Shown one piece after another: positions 45,965 through 55,096 of a stretch of DNA of 64,000 bases (position 1 is its first letter; the number at the start of each line of letters is the position of its first letter). The stretch is from Acinetobacter marinus (GTDB lineage: Bacteria > Pseudomonadota > Gammaproteobacteria > Pseudomonadales > Moraxellaceae), in assembly GCF_900096915.1 (NCBI RefSeq), contig NZ_FMYK01000001.1, forward strand, positions 372,001 to 436,000. Reading direction: 5' to 3'. The notes beneath the pieces are model-generated. The model made no database searches. It saw only the letters and a list, made by a program, of their open reading frames with translations, and was not told where the DNA came from. The translations under genes were made by a program, and so were the position numbers.

Positions 45965-46123
45965 ATCAACACTCGACTTTTCGCAAAATATTAAAAGATG
46001 CTTTTCGCATACATCTTATTCTAGCCTGACTCACGCATCCTGTGTATTTATCAGCACAATATTCAGTATTTATTTGTATTTTGCTGACGTTTGAATGAGG
46101 TATTTTGAATGAGATGTTTTAAA

Positions 46124-47329
46124 CTAGATGTGTCGCTGTGCTGGCAATGCCTTGACAAAAATGAGCCCAAACACACACACACCACCTGCGATGATAAAAA
46201 TCCATTGCCCAGACAACACGTCCCAATATTTCCCCGCAAGCAAACTACCGAGTGCCACACCAAGCCCCCACATGGTGCTATACAGCGCCTGCCCTCGTCC
46301 CTGCTGTCCTGCACTAAAGTGTTGCAAAATCATCCGCATGGCAATCAAATGAAATAAGCCAAAACTAAAAGCATGAATCCACTGCGCAAAAAACTGTATC
46401 CAAAACTGCTCAGCAAACACACCGACAATGATCCAGCGCAGACTGGTCAAAACCAAACAAATTGCAACTAAGCTACGCCATGAAAATTGACGAAAAAACC
46501 ATGTTGCATAGGCAAACATCACTATTTCCGCCACCACGCCCATTGACCATAACAGCCCTGTTTGCGTGGTGGAGAACTGATATTCATGCAGAAAATTACT
46601 ATAAAAGCTATAAAACGGCGCAAATGAAAATAGCAAAATAAATTCGATCAGAAAAGAACACGCCACCACAGGACGTTTTAAAATCGGTAGAATCGGCTCA
46701 AGTTTACGCTGTGCAGTCGGCGCTTGTGTTGGCTCAGCAATGCTAAACGAACACAGAAAGGCACAGGCGGAAATACACAGCAATAGAATCGGCAGATTAG
46801 AAATGGGAATCCAGTCCAAAATCGCCCCAATCACAAACACACCAACAATAAAGCCGATCGAACCCCATTTACGAATTTTGCCATACAAAGCCTGATGTTG
46901 ATCACCAAGCCAAAATAACGTGACACCTTCAAACTGTGCCAAGATCGCATTTTGAAAAAAGCTAAAAATCAGCATGATGATGGCGATGCTTTGAAATTTT
47001 TTATCGATACAGAAAATGGTCAGCCAAATTATCGCTTCGACAAAAGTCGCAATGCGAATCCACAGCATACGCTTGCCCGTCAGATCGGCAAGCCACCCCC
47101 AAATAAATGGCGCAAAAAATCGAGTGATTACCGCAATGGTGCTGAGCAAACCAATTTCAAAATGACTAAACTTTTGGAATTCCAAATATAAATTCCAATA
47201 CGGCATGAATGTGCCGACGATCGCATAGTAGAAAAAGTAAAATGCTGACAGGCGTAAGCCGATCTTTTGTAGATCGATAGATGAATTCATTTGTGTTTTG
47301 GTTCGTGCATCGGAATGAGGTGTTGCCAT
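46124..47329 (-). CDS. MFS transporter, HcaT/LacY-like
   Basis: 401 residues with 12 predicted helices. RLSAFYFFYYAIVGTFMPYWNLYLEFQKFSHFEIGLLSTIAVITRFFAPFIWGWLADLTGKR is the MFS_1_like N-terminal half. This subgroup includes 3-phenylpropionate transporter HcaT, but no aromatic catabolism gene is nearby, so the substrate is unknown. A second Met at 47290 is a possible start. It diverges from the paiB-like gene. Confidence 0.83.
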   Translation of the reverse strand: MATPHSDARTKTQMNSSIDLQKIGLRLSAFYFFYYAIVGTFMPYWNLYLEFQKFSHFEIGLLSTIAVITRFFAPFIWGWLADLTGKRMLWIRIATFVEAIIWLTIFCIDKKFQSIAIIMLIFSFFQNAILAQFEGVTLFWLGDQHQALYGKIRKWGSIGFIVGVFVIGAILDWIPISNLPILLLCISACAFLCSFSIAEPTQAPTAQRKLEPILPILKRPVVACSFLIEFILLFSFAPFYSFYSNFLHEYQFSTTQTGLLWSMGVVAEIVMFAYATWFFRQFSWRSLVAICLVLTSLRWIIVGVFAEQFWIQFFAQWIHAFSFGLFHLIAMRMILQHFSAGQQGRGQALYSTMWGLGVALGSLLAGKYWDVLSGQWIFIIAGGVCVFGLIFVKALPAQRHI

Positions 47330-47478
47330 ATCGCTGTTATCGTGTTCGATGCAGTTATGTTGCGAGTTAGTTTAGCCAAAAGTCTAAGAAAAAACTTAAA
47401 AATTAAACCTTTCATCGTCAGGAATGATGATTTAACATCACTTTCTCGAAACCTTTCTTAATTTGTTCTGATTTTGCT

Positions 47479-48111
47479 ATGTATCAGCCAGAAATTTTCC
47501 AAGAATCTCGCCAAGACGTATTGATTGACTTTATCAAGCAACATCCATTGGCGACGTTGATTCATTTCGATGGTGAAGAAATCATTGCAAATCATATTCC
47601 AATGCAGTTGCTGACGCTTGCCTCAGGCGAACTTCAATTGATTGGTCATATTGCCAAAGCCAACCCATTACATACGAATATTGCAAACAACAGCCCAACT
47701 TTGGCGATCTTCCAAGCCGAAAATGCCTATATCTCACCGAACTGGTATCCCAATAAATTGGTTCATCATCAACATGTGCCGACGTGGAATTATCAAGTAG
47801 TGCATGTGCGTGGCAAGATCGAATTTAGCCATGACGAAAAGCAGATCCGAGGCATCTTAGCAAAGCTCACTCGACAACATGAAGCTACACAAGCCAAGCC
47901 ATGGAAAATGTCGCAAGCACCAAAAGACTACATCGCCAATGAAATTCAGCAGGTTGTCGCAATTACACTCTCTGTGGATAGTATGATTGGAAAATTTAAA
48001 CTCAGCCAAAATCGTGATGCGGTTGATTTTCAAGGTGCAGTCGATGGCTTAAAAAGTAATGGAAATGTAGCGATTGCCGAAGAAATGGGACGACACTATC
48101 AAACAAATTAA
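47479..48111 (+). CDS. FMN-binding PaiB-family protein
   Basis: 210 residues. The start MYQPEIFQESRQDVLIDFIKQHPLATLIH, then ANHIPMQL, YISPNWYPNK and HVPTWNYQVVHVRG are typical of the PaiB family of FMN-binding split-barrel proteins. Bacillus PaiB is described as a negative regulator of sporulation and protease genes; here the role is unknown. The family end (GKFKLSQNR) is present. Confidence 0.87.
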   Translation: MYQPEIFQESRQDVLIDFIKQHPLATLIHFDGEEIIANHIPMQLLTLASGELQLIGHIAKANPLHTNIANNSPTLAIFQAENAYISPNWYPNKLVHHQHVPTWNYQVVHVRGKIEFSHDEKQIRGILAKLTRQHEATQAKPWKMSQAPKDYIANEIQQVVAITLSVDSMIGKFKLSQNRDAVDFQGAVDGLKSNGNVAIAEEMGRHYQTN

Positions 48112-48326
48112 ATATTTCACAAAAGTTTGACAAGGCGGATTCAAGCAGCAAGCGCAACAGCATTAAGCCAACCTCACTCCTGCTCGTTCCTGATCGCACT
48201 AAAATCTGTGTTAAAAAAATATTAAATTCTTCTTGCAAGTTTCAAGAAAGCAGATATATTTCACAATTACAAACAATAACAAAGTTTGTACGTTAAATTG
48301 TATTTGTATTCACAATTGAGTTACAT

Positions 48327-48818
48327 ATGAAAAATTTTTCAATCACTGCAAGCACGCTGATCATCGCCACATCTACCCTATTCGGCTGCGCATCAGTGCC
48401 AACAACATCTACTGAAAAAAGCACACTCGCAAAACAAATGTCTGCGCCAAGTGAAGGCAAAGCGGGACTTTACATTTATCGCTCAAATACTGTCGTTGGT
48501 GGCGCCTTAAAAAAAGATATTTGGGTTGATGGTGAATGTGTTGGCGAATCTGCACGTGGTACATTTTTTCACATCGAAGTTGATGGCGATCAAACACATA
48601 CTTTAGCAACTGAGTCAGAATTTTCACCAAATTTACTCGAAGTAAAAACTGAAAGTGGTCAGAACTATTTTGTAGAGCAAACAATCAAAATGGGCGTTTT
48701 TGTTGGCGGTGCAAATCTAAAACTAATGCATCCAACTCAAGGTCAGCAAGACATCCAAAAGCTATCTATGGCTGAAACTGGAAAATGCAGTAAAGCCTTC
48801 CCTAAAAAAGATTCTTAA
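48327..48818 (+). CDS. DUF2846-like lipoprotein
   Basis: 163 residues. The signal peptide ends at the lipobox LFGC. The mature protein has GKAGLYIYRSNTVVGGALKKDIWVDGECVGESARGTFFHIEVDGDQT, the pattern of DUF2846 (small beta-rich envelope lipoproteins of unknown function). The next lipoprotein gene starts 23 nt later, so the two may be cotranscribed. Confidence 0.78.
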   Translation: MKNFSITASTLIIATSTLFGCASVPTTSTEKSTLAKQMSAPSEGKAGLYIYRSNTVVGGALKKDIWVDGECVGESARGTFFHIEVDGDQTHTLATESEFSPNLLEVKTESGQNYFVEQTIKMGVFVGGANLKLMHPTQGQQDIQKLSMAETGKCSKAFPKKDS

Positions 48819-48841
48819 CTTAAAACATAGAGTAAATCCTA

Positions 48842-49867
48842 ATGAAAAAAATCAATACACTCTTATCATTAAGCCTATTAAGCACCCTGCTTATTGCATG
48901 TGGTGGCGGAGGCGGTGGTAGTTCAAGTTCGAGCTCAAATAATACGCAAGAAAATGAACAGAAGTATTCTAATGTGAATGCATCATATTATGTACTTTCT
49001 CGTCAAAGCAATGACACATCTTATACGATGTCACATGAAATAACTTATGTTAATGGTCTACAACCAGCCAATGTGAATTATCATACCGTTGTGCCTGAAA
49101 ATGAGTTCATTTTATCACCAGAAGGCTTGTACACAGACACATGGGCAGAAGCCTCAACTAAAGCAAAAACAGAAACACAATTAATTTTTAGTCAAGTGTC
49201 TGGCGCAAGTTATACGCAAAATCTTAAAAAGGTCAATCTTTCTGGCTCCTCTATCCTTGAGACAGTTTATGCAGGTTATATTCCTTTCTATGAAATTGCT
49301 GAGAGTGAAGCAGCTATTGATGGCAATGAATGGTTACTTGATGTGTTCAATCGATTTGGCTATGAGGCTTGGCAAACACATTATTCATCAAACCTTGCAA
49401 CTTTCCCATCAGATGCTATCTGTTATCAAACCAACAGTATTGATACTGCACAAGACTATTTCACATTTACCTCAGACGATCGTAAAGAAAGTAGCTATAG
49501 TAATTATTTAGCAGATTATAGTGAAAGACTTTTAGCAGCTGCAGAAACACTAGAACATACTATTACGCAAAGTAATGGCTCATGGGCTGGATACAAATGG
49601 ACTCGCTTTGATGAATCAGATCAATTTGGTTATATCACCAGTGTAGTTGTCATTGATTATCAAGGTCATGCATATACTGCCAAAGTATCGCTACAAAGCC
49701 AAGATCGAGAAGAAGCGCTCGATGTATTACAAGCACGCTTAGCAAGTGGTAAATTATCGAGTATAGAAGAAATTAAAGTCGCCGTCAGAATCCGTCAAAT
49801 TCTTGATGGATGCGATTTTTATAACAAAAGCGCATTTGATGCAATTAAGTCAAGTGGCATACTCTAA
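48842..49867 (+). CDS. Predicted lipoprotein with Gly/Ser tether
   Basis: 341 residues. The lipobox LIAC is followed directly by a GGGGGG-SSSSSS tether, common in surface or outer-membrane lipoproteins, then about 300 residues of polar sequence with no domain I recognise. It follows the DUF2846-like gene closely and ends just before the hairpin at 49923. Function unknown. Confidence 0.75.
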   Translation: MKKINTLLSLSLLSTLLIACGGGGGGSSSSSSNNTQENEQKYSNVNASYYVLSRQSNDTSYTMSHEITYVNGLQPANVNYHTVVPENEFILSPEGLYTDTWAEASTKAKTETQLIFSQVSGASYTQNLKKVNLSGSSILETVYAGYIPFYEIAESEAAIDGNEWLLDVFNRFGYEAWQTHYSSNLATFPSDAICYQTNSIDTAQDYFTFTSDDRKESSYSNYLADYSERLLAAAETLEHTITQSNGSWAGYKWTRFDESDQFGYITSVVVIDYQGHAYTAKVSLQSQDREEALDVLQARLASGKLSSIEEIKVAVRIRQILDGCDFYNKSAFDAIKSSGIL

Positions 49868-49922
49868 AGTGTTTATCTAAAACACGTCTTACACAAGCCC
49901 GTACACTTTGGTATAGAGGCAA

Positions 49923-49960
49923 AAAAAATGGTCTACGAAATAATATGTAGACCATTTTTT
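49923..49960 (+). terminator. Bidirectional terminator at the end of the lipoprotein and prmC genes
   Basis: AAAAAATGGTCTAC pairs perfectly with GTAGACCATTTTTT around a 10-nt loop. The last bases touch the prmC stop codon. Confidence 0.88.
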
Positions 49961-50783
49961 ATTTCTGCCCCAACGTCACCCGATCATTCCCACCATAGTC
50001 CTGTACCGTACACACATTTTCAAAGCCATACTGTTTTAATAAATCTTGCACAGCATTCGCCTGATCATAGCCATGCTCTAGCACAATCCAACCATTCGCA
50101 TTCAGCCACTGTGGTGCTTCACGGATAATGAATTCTAAGTCAGACAATCCTTTATTATCAGCGACCAAAGCACGTTGCGGTTCATATTCGAGCTTTGCGA
50201 CATGCGCATCTTCAGGATCAATATATGGCGGATTCGATACAATCAAATCAAATTTTTCATTGCGCTGTTGTATAGATAAAGCCTGATACCACGAACCAAG
50301 CGCAAAATTCACCTCATTTAAACCATGCTTCTCTGCATTAAACTTTGCCACCTCAAGACTTGGTGCATAGATATCCGTTGCGGTGATCTGCCAAAGTGAC
50401 TTTTCTGAGGCAAGTGCCAATGCAATTGCACCTGTACCTGTCCCCAAGTCCACCACATGAGCCACTTTCGGTAAATCTAAAGCCAACACTGTTTCGATCA
50501 CAATCTCGGTATCTGGACGTGGTACAAGTGTATCTGAGGTGACGGTTAAATCTAAAGTCCAAAACGGCTGTGAACCTATGATATAGGCAAGCGGTTCATT
50601 TTTCGCCAAGCGCATTAAGCCATCAAGAAATTGCTGTTCTTGTTCAGCCGAGAGCACTTGCATCATATTCATTTTCAGATGCAATGGGCTAAGTTTGAGA
50701 ATATGCTCAAGTAGCCATGCTGCCTCTTGGCGTTCATAGCTATCGACTTGCCCACGCAGATTTAAGGCTTGTGCAATATTCAC
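49959..50783 (-). CDS. prmC: Release-factor glutamine methyltransferase
   Basis: 274 residues. The SAM motif VVDLGTGTGAIALALA and the catalytic NPPY (IVSNPPYIDPEDAHV) with an N-terminal helical domain identify PrmC. It methylates the Gln of the GGQ motif in release factors. It lies 42 nt downstream of prfA, its substrate, on the same strand. Confidence 0.95.
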   Translation of the reverse strand: MNIAQALNLRGQVDSYERQEAAWLLEHILKLSPLHLKMNMMQVLSAEQEQQFLDGLMRLAKNEPLAYIIGSQPFWTLDLTVTSDTLVPRPDTEIVIETVLALDLPKVAHVVDLGTGTGAIALALASEKSLWQITATDIYAPSLEVAKFNAEKHGLNEVNFALGSWYQALSIQQRNEKFDLIVSNPPYIDPEDAHVAKLEYEPQRALVADNKGLSDLEFIIREAPQWLNANGWIVLEHGYDQANAVQDLLKQYGFENVCTVQDYGGNDRVTLGQK

Positions 50784-50825
50784 ATTGGTACCTTAAATTT
50801 TGAAATCATGAAATTTTTATAAAGA

Positions 50826-51914
50826 TTAGGCATCATTTTCTTGCGCCAACATCGCCAACTGATCAGCTTGATATTCACGGTGCAGATTGTCCAAGATTTC
50901 AGTCAAATCGCCTTCCATGATTGCATCGAGCTTATATAAGGTCAGATTAATACGATGGTCGGTCATTCGACCCTGAGGATAGTTATAGGTGCGAATCCGT
51001 TCCGAGCGATCACCCGAACCAACCAAATCACGGCGCATCTCAGAAGTCGCTGCATCGGCTGCTGCACGTTTGGCATTTTCAAGGCGTGACGCAAGCAGTG
51101 CCATCGCTTTGGCTTTATTCTTATGCTGTGAACGCTCATCCTGACACTCTACCACCGTACCTGTTGGAATGTGGGTGATACGTACCGCAGAATCAGTTTT
51201 GTTAATGTGCTGACCACCCGCACCTGAGGCACGATAAGTATCAATACGCAAATCCGCGGGATTAATATCGACCGACGTATCAACATCGACCTCGGGCAAG
51301 ATCGCCACGGTGCATGCAGAAGTATGTACACGCCCTTGCGACTCAGTCGCAGGCACACGTTGTACACGGTGCGCCCCACTTTCAAATTTCAAGCGACCAT
51401 ATACGCCTTCACCATCAACACGGCAAATGACTTCTTTATAGCCACCATGTTCGCCCTCATTTTCAGAGAGGATTTCAATACGCCAACCTTGTGTTTCGGC
51501 ATATTTACTGTACATACGGAATAAATCACCTGAAAAAATCGCCGCCTCATCCCCACCCGTTCCGGCTCGGACTTCAAGGAATGCCGCATTGGCATCATTC
51601 GGGTCTTTCGGAATCATTAAGATGTTAAGCTGACTTTCAAGATTATCAATCAAGGCTTTATTTTCTTTGATTTCTTCTTGTGCCATTTCTTTGAAATCTG
51701 GCTCGGCAAGCATTTCTTCAGCTGTGACAATATCCGCTTCAGCTTGGGTGTATTGTTGCCATACAGCGGTGATCTCTTGTAGCTCACTATGTTCACGAGA
51801 GAGTTTACGGAATTTATTGTTATCCGAAATGACCTCTACATCAGCCAATAAGGCATTCAGCTCTTCATAACGATCGACCAACTGATCCAAACGTAAACGT
51901 AGCGACTCTTTCAT
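50826..51914 (-). CDS. prfA: Peptide chain release factor 1
   Basis: 362 residues. The stop-codon recognition motif PAT is in HRVQRVPATESQGR (about residue 189) and the GGQ motif in YRASGAGGQHINKTDSAVR (about residue 234). It terminates translation at UAA and UAG. No frameshift signal is present, as expected for RF1. It is probably cotranscribed with prmC. Confidence 0.97.
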   Translation of the reverse strand: MKESLRLRLDQLVDRYEELNALLADVEVISDNNKFRKLSREHSELQEITAVWQQYTQAEADIVTAEEMLAEPDFKEMAQEEIKENKALIDNLESQLNILMIPKDPNDANAAFLEVRAGTGGDEAAIFSGDLFRMYSKYAETQGWRIEILSENEGEHGGYKEVICRVDGEGVYGRLKFESGAHRVQRVPATESQGRVHTSACTVAILPEVDVDTSVDINPADLRIDTYRASGAGGQHINKTDSAVRITHIPTGTVVECQDERSQHKNKAKAMALLASRLENAKRAAADAATSEMRRDLVGSGDRSERIRTYNYPQGRMTDHRINLTLYKLDAIMEGDLTEILDNLHREYQADQLAMLAQENDA

Positions 51915-52270
51915 ACAATAACTTTCTCTTTTTCAAACACTTTTCACCACTGCAAAGATGATCAATTCGCAGATTTGTGGTGTTGCATAGTGTACCGATA
52001 ATTCAGCACAAATCCTATCAAGGATATTATTTTTTCCAAAATGCACGATCCATCACACTTTAAGAGTCATATGCGCAGTGGTTTTAAGCGCACTTACACA
52101 ACACACCGTCATCACGCTATCTTCGTTACGCAAACAGGGTGTACTTGCTATAGATCTCCATTTTTTAAGCCTTATCCTTTGGTAAATTTATTTCCATCAA
52201 AACATTTTGACATACTTTGTCAAAAAGACTTTAAAAATTGCTTTCATCAAAAGCCGATAAGGAGAATACC
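51915..52270. other. prfA/glycine-zipper intergenic region with promoter and operator-like palindrome
   Basis: 356 nt without a credible gene. TTGACA (52207-52212) and TTAAAA (52231-52236), 18 nt apart, form a likely promoter for the gene at 52271. The -35 box lies inside the perfect palindrome TTTTGACA-TACTT-TGTCAAAA (52205-52225). AAGGAG before 52271 is the ribosome site. Confidence 0.6.
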
Positions 52271-52708
52271 ATGAAACATTATGCATATATCTTAACTGGA
52301 GTTTTAGCGAGTTCGATCATTGCAACACCTGCGATGGCGGATAGTACGACACGTGTGGCAGCAGCGAGTGCACTTGGTAGCGTCGTTGGTAATGTCATCG
52401 GTAAACAAGTCGGCGGAACAAACGGCGCAGACTTAGGTGCTGCAATCGGTGGTGCAGGTGGTGCTGCAGCGGCAAGTAGCAAATCCAATCGTACCGAATC
52501 TGCGATCGGCGGTGGACTCGGCTCGTATGCGGGCTCTGCGATTGGTAAAAACTATGGTTCAAACGGTCAATTGATCGGCGCTGCACTTGGTGCTGCGGGT
52601 GGTTCTGCTTTAGGTAATAAAATCAGCGATGATAAAAAAGCCGATAGCCGTAAATCCAGCAAGCATAAAAAGCACAAACGTAAGCATTCTAAGCGCTACT
52701 ATCGTTAA
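52271..52708 (+). CDS. Glycine-zipper outer-envelope protein
   Basis: 145 residues. A cleavable signal peptide (AYILTGVLASSIIATPAMA) precedes three Gly/Ala-rich zipper segments with GxxxG-type spacing (GSVVGNVIGKQVGG; GAAIGGAGGAAAA; GAALGAAGGSALGNKI) and a very basic tail (KHKKHKRKHSKRYYR). Such proteins are usually membrane-associated and stress-linked, but the function is not known. Its promoter overlaps a perfect palindrome, so specific regulation is likely. Confidence 0.82.
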   Translation: MKHYAYILTGVLASSIIATPAMADSTTRVAAASALGSVVGNVIGKQVGGTNGADLGAAIGGAGGAAAASSKSNRTESAIGGGLGSYAGSAIGKNYGSNGQLIGAALGAAGGSALGNKISDDKKADSRKSSKHKKHKRKHSKRYYR

Positions 52709-52735
52709 TTCGTGGTCATAAATGCAACGTGAATG

Positions 52736-52758
52736 AAAGCACCTTCGGGTGCTTTTTT
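52736..52758 (+). terminator. Terminator with UUCG tetraloop
   Basis: AAAGCACC-TTCG-GGTGCTTT followed by further T, after the glycine-zipper gene. Confidence 0.92.
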
Positions 52759-52915
52759 GCGATATGGACACTTAGGGCTGGCTAAAAATCCATGCAAAGA
52801 CCGATAAAATAACCCTTCTTTTTATAGTCTTATGAGAAATTTAAAAGATAAAAATTGATTTTATCCGAATCAACCTTATATCAACACGACATGATTTATA
52901 AAATGAGGTGGCTTT

Positions 52916-53959
52916 GTGTCCACAGCAAATACAAACATCGGTGATAAAACATCACCTGATCTACAGCATGTCAAATTTTCTATCTTAGAACTTGCACCGA
53001 TCCGAGACAACGGCACGGCAAAAGATGCTTTAGAAAATGCCAAAACCCTTGCTCAACATGCCGAAAAGCTCGGTTATCACAGGCTTTGGGTTGCAGAGCA
53101 TCACAATATGCAAGGCATTGCCAGCTCGGCAACCAGCGTACTGCTGGGTTATCTTGCAGCGAATACCTCGACTTTACGCTTGGGTTCTGGCGGCATCATG
53201 TTGCCAAACCATGCCCCGCTGGTGGTTGCAGAACAATTTGGTACTCTAGCTACACTATACCCTGATCGTATTGATCTTGGGCTTGGTCGTGCACCGGGCA
53301 CAGATCAGACCACCATGCGTGCTCTGCGCCGTGGACGTTTTGAAACTGAGGAGCAATTCCCGCAAGATGTGAGTGAAATTTTAACTTATTTCGATGATGC
53401 TAAAGCAGGACAACAAATCATTGCCGTTCCAGGGCAAGGTTCAAAAGTCCCTGTGTATTTGTTAGGTTCAAGTTTATTCAGCGCACAGCTTGCTGCACGA
53501 CTCGGCTTACCTTATGCCTTTGCTTCACACTTTGCGCCACGGATGATGATGCAAGCCATCGCGTTGTATCGTGAAAACTTCCAAGCCTCGGCTTATTTGG
53601 ATCAACCTTATGTGATAATTGGTGTGCCAAGTCTTGTTGCAGAGAGTGATGAAGAAGCAAAATATCTTGCCACGACCAATTATCAGCGCATCCTTGCACT
53701 ATTTCGTGGGCAACCAACCAATCTTGTGCCACCTGTAGCGTCGATGGATGGTTTATGGTCAGAAGTAGAAAAACGTGGTGTTGAAGGTTTCTTTGGTGTT
53801 GAGCAGACAGGCTCAAAAGAAACCGTGAAACACGGCTTAGAGGAATTACTACAGCGTACTCAGGCGGATGAATTCATCTTTACTTGTGATGTGTATGATC
53901 CTGAAAACCGACTCAAAAGTTTTGAACTACTCAAACAAATTCAGGCTGAATCTCAATAG
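52916..53959 (+). CDS. LLM-class flavin-dependent oxidoreductase (luciferase-like)
   Basis: 347 residues. FSILELAPIRDNGTAKDALENAKTLAQHAEKLGYHRLWVAEHHNM and RLGSGGIMLPNHAPLVVAEQFGTLATLYPDRIDLGLGRAPG are typical of the bacterial luciferase-like monooxygenase family (YhbW-like subgroup). The substrate is unknown. The start is GTG at 52916 after GAGGTGGCT. It is followed by a strong terminator. Confidence 0.88.
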   Translation: MSTANTNIGDKTSPDLQHVKFSILELAPIRDNGTAKDALENAKTLAQHAEKLGYHRLWVAEHHNMQGIASSATSVLLGYLAANTSTLRLGSGGIMLPNHAPLVVAEQFGTLATLYPDRIDLGLGRAPGTDQTTMRALRRGRFETEEQFPQDVSEILTYFDDAKAGQQIIAVPGQGSKVPVYLLGSSLFSAQLAARLGLPYAFASHFAPRMMMQAIALYRENFQASAYLDQPYVIIGVPSLVAESDEEAKYLATTNYQRILALFRGQPTNLVPPVASMDGLWSEVEKRGVEGFFGVEQTGSKETVKHGLEELLQRTQADEFIFTCDVYDPENRLKSFELLKQIQAESQ

Positions 53960-53970
53960 ATTAGACTGTA

Positions 53971-54005
53971 AAAAAAGCCAAATTGCGCATCAATTTGGCT
54001 TTTTT
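53971..54005 (+). terminator. Terminator after the LLM oxidoreductase gene
   Basis: AAAAAGCCAAATTG pairs with CAATTTGGCTTTTT around a 5-nt loop. It could also end the convergent ppsR transcript. Confidence 0.9.
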
Positions 54006-54045
54006 ATATTTCCGCTTCGAAAAAATCAATTTTTCAAATTAAATT

Positions 54046-54882
54046 CTAACCAATCCGACGTTTTAAGCCTGTGGTTTGTAGGATACGTGTTGAAATTTCT
54101 TCGACTGACATTTCCGAGACATTTAAAAATGGAATGCCTTCAGAAATATAAATGCCTTCGATTGCCCGAAGCTCCATCTGACATTGGCTAAAGCTGGCAT
54201 ATCGACTATTTGCTTTACGTTCGGTACGAATCGCCACCAAGCGCTCGGCATCAATCATCAAACCAAAGAGCTTACTTTTATGTGGTTTCAGCACCGCAGG
54301 CAATCGATTGTCATCCAAATCATCTTCGGTCAGCGGATAGTTCGCCACCCGAATGCCAAACTGCAAAGACAAATAAATCGAAGTCGGTGTTTTGCCTGAG
54401 CGAGATACCCCGATCAAAATAATATCCGCCTGATCATAATGCCGTGTACGTGCACCATCATCATTATCTAGCGCAAAATGTACGGCATCGATACGTGCTT
54501 TATAATATTCCGAGTCAATCACCGCATGGGTTTGTCCCACCAATGTTGTCGCGCTGATTCCTAATTCAGTTTCTAGTTTACTGATAATCCCTTCAAACAC
54601 ATCCAGATTGATCGCATTGGCTGTATTAATAATCTCTCGCACCTTTGGATCGACTAAAGTATCAAACACAATCGGTAAACAGCCGTCACCAGCTGCGATA
54701 CTATTGATCTTGAGCACGACATTCATGGCACTTTCTTCGGTATCGATATAAGGCATGATGTGAATGTCGAATTTCACATTGGGAAATTGTGCTAATAATG
54801 AATGCCCTAAGGTTTCAGCCGTGATCGCCGTGCCATCGGAGATAAAAAATACACTTCGATGCATCAAGTTACTTTCTGACAT
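54046..54882 (-). CDS. ppsR: PEP synthase regulatory protein (bifunctional kinase/pyrophosphorylase)
   Basis: 278 residues of the DUF299 family. SVFFISDGTAITAETLGHSLLAQFP opens the protein and the P-loop GVSRSGKTPTSIYLS is intact. It inactivates PEP synthase by ADP-dependent phosphorylation and reactivates it by phosphorolysis. The ATG at 54882 is the family start; an in-frame ATG at 54912 adds 10 residues. It diverges from ppsA, its target, across about 215 nt. Confidence 0.94.
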   Translation of the reverse strand: MSESNLMHRSVFFISDGTAITAETLGHSLLAQFPNVKFDIHIMPYIDTEESAMNVVLKINSIAAGDGCLPIVFDTLVDPKVREIINTANAINLDVFEGIISKLETELGISATTLVGQTHAVIDSEYYKARIDAVHFALDNDDGARTRHYDQADIILIGVSRSGKTPTSIYLSLQFGIRVANYPLTEDDLDDNRLPAVLKPHKSKLFGLMIDAERLVAIRTERKANSRYASFSQCQMELRAIEGIYISEGIPFLNVSEMSVEEISTRILQTTGLKRRIG

Positions 54883-55096
54883 GTTTTTTTCACCTTTTAC
54901 ATTTGTTTTCATAGCACATAATCTTTATAGTAATCGGATGTTGATCATCTGTCGCCTATTATTCCTGTATTCGCTGATAAAACGTGCAAATCACACAGGC
55001 TAATCGGGTGATTGAGATCGAAATTGAAATCATTGAACCATATATTACAACTTAAATTTAAGTTTGATTCTTTAAGCACACAGTGGAGTAACGACT

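Noticed and set aside
50826..51914. Programmed frameshift in a release factor gene
   Set aside because: That is a feature of RF2 (prfB); this is RF1, continuous and with the PAT motif.
52041..52274. 77-codon open frame upstream of the glycine-zipper gene
   Set aside because: No ribosome site, unusual composition, and it runs across the promoter and palindrome and past the start of the real gene.
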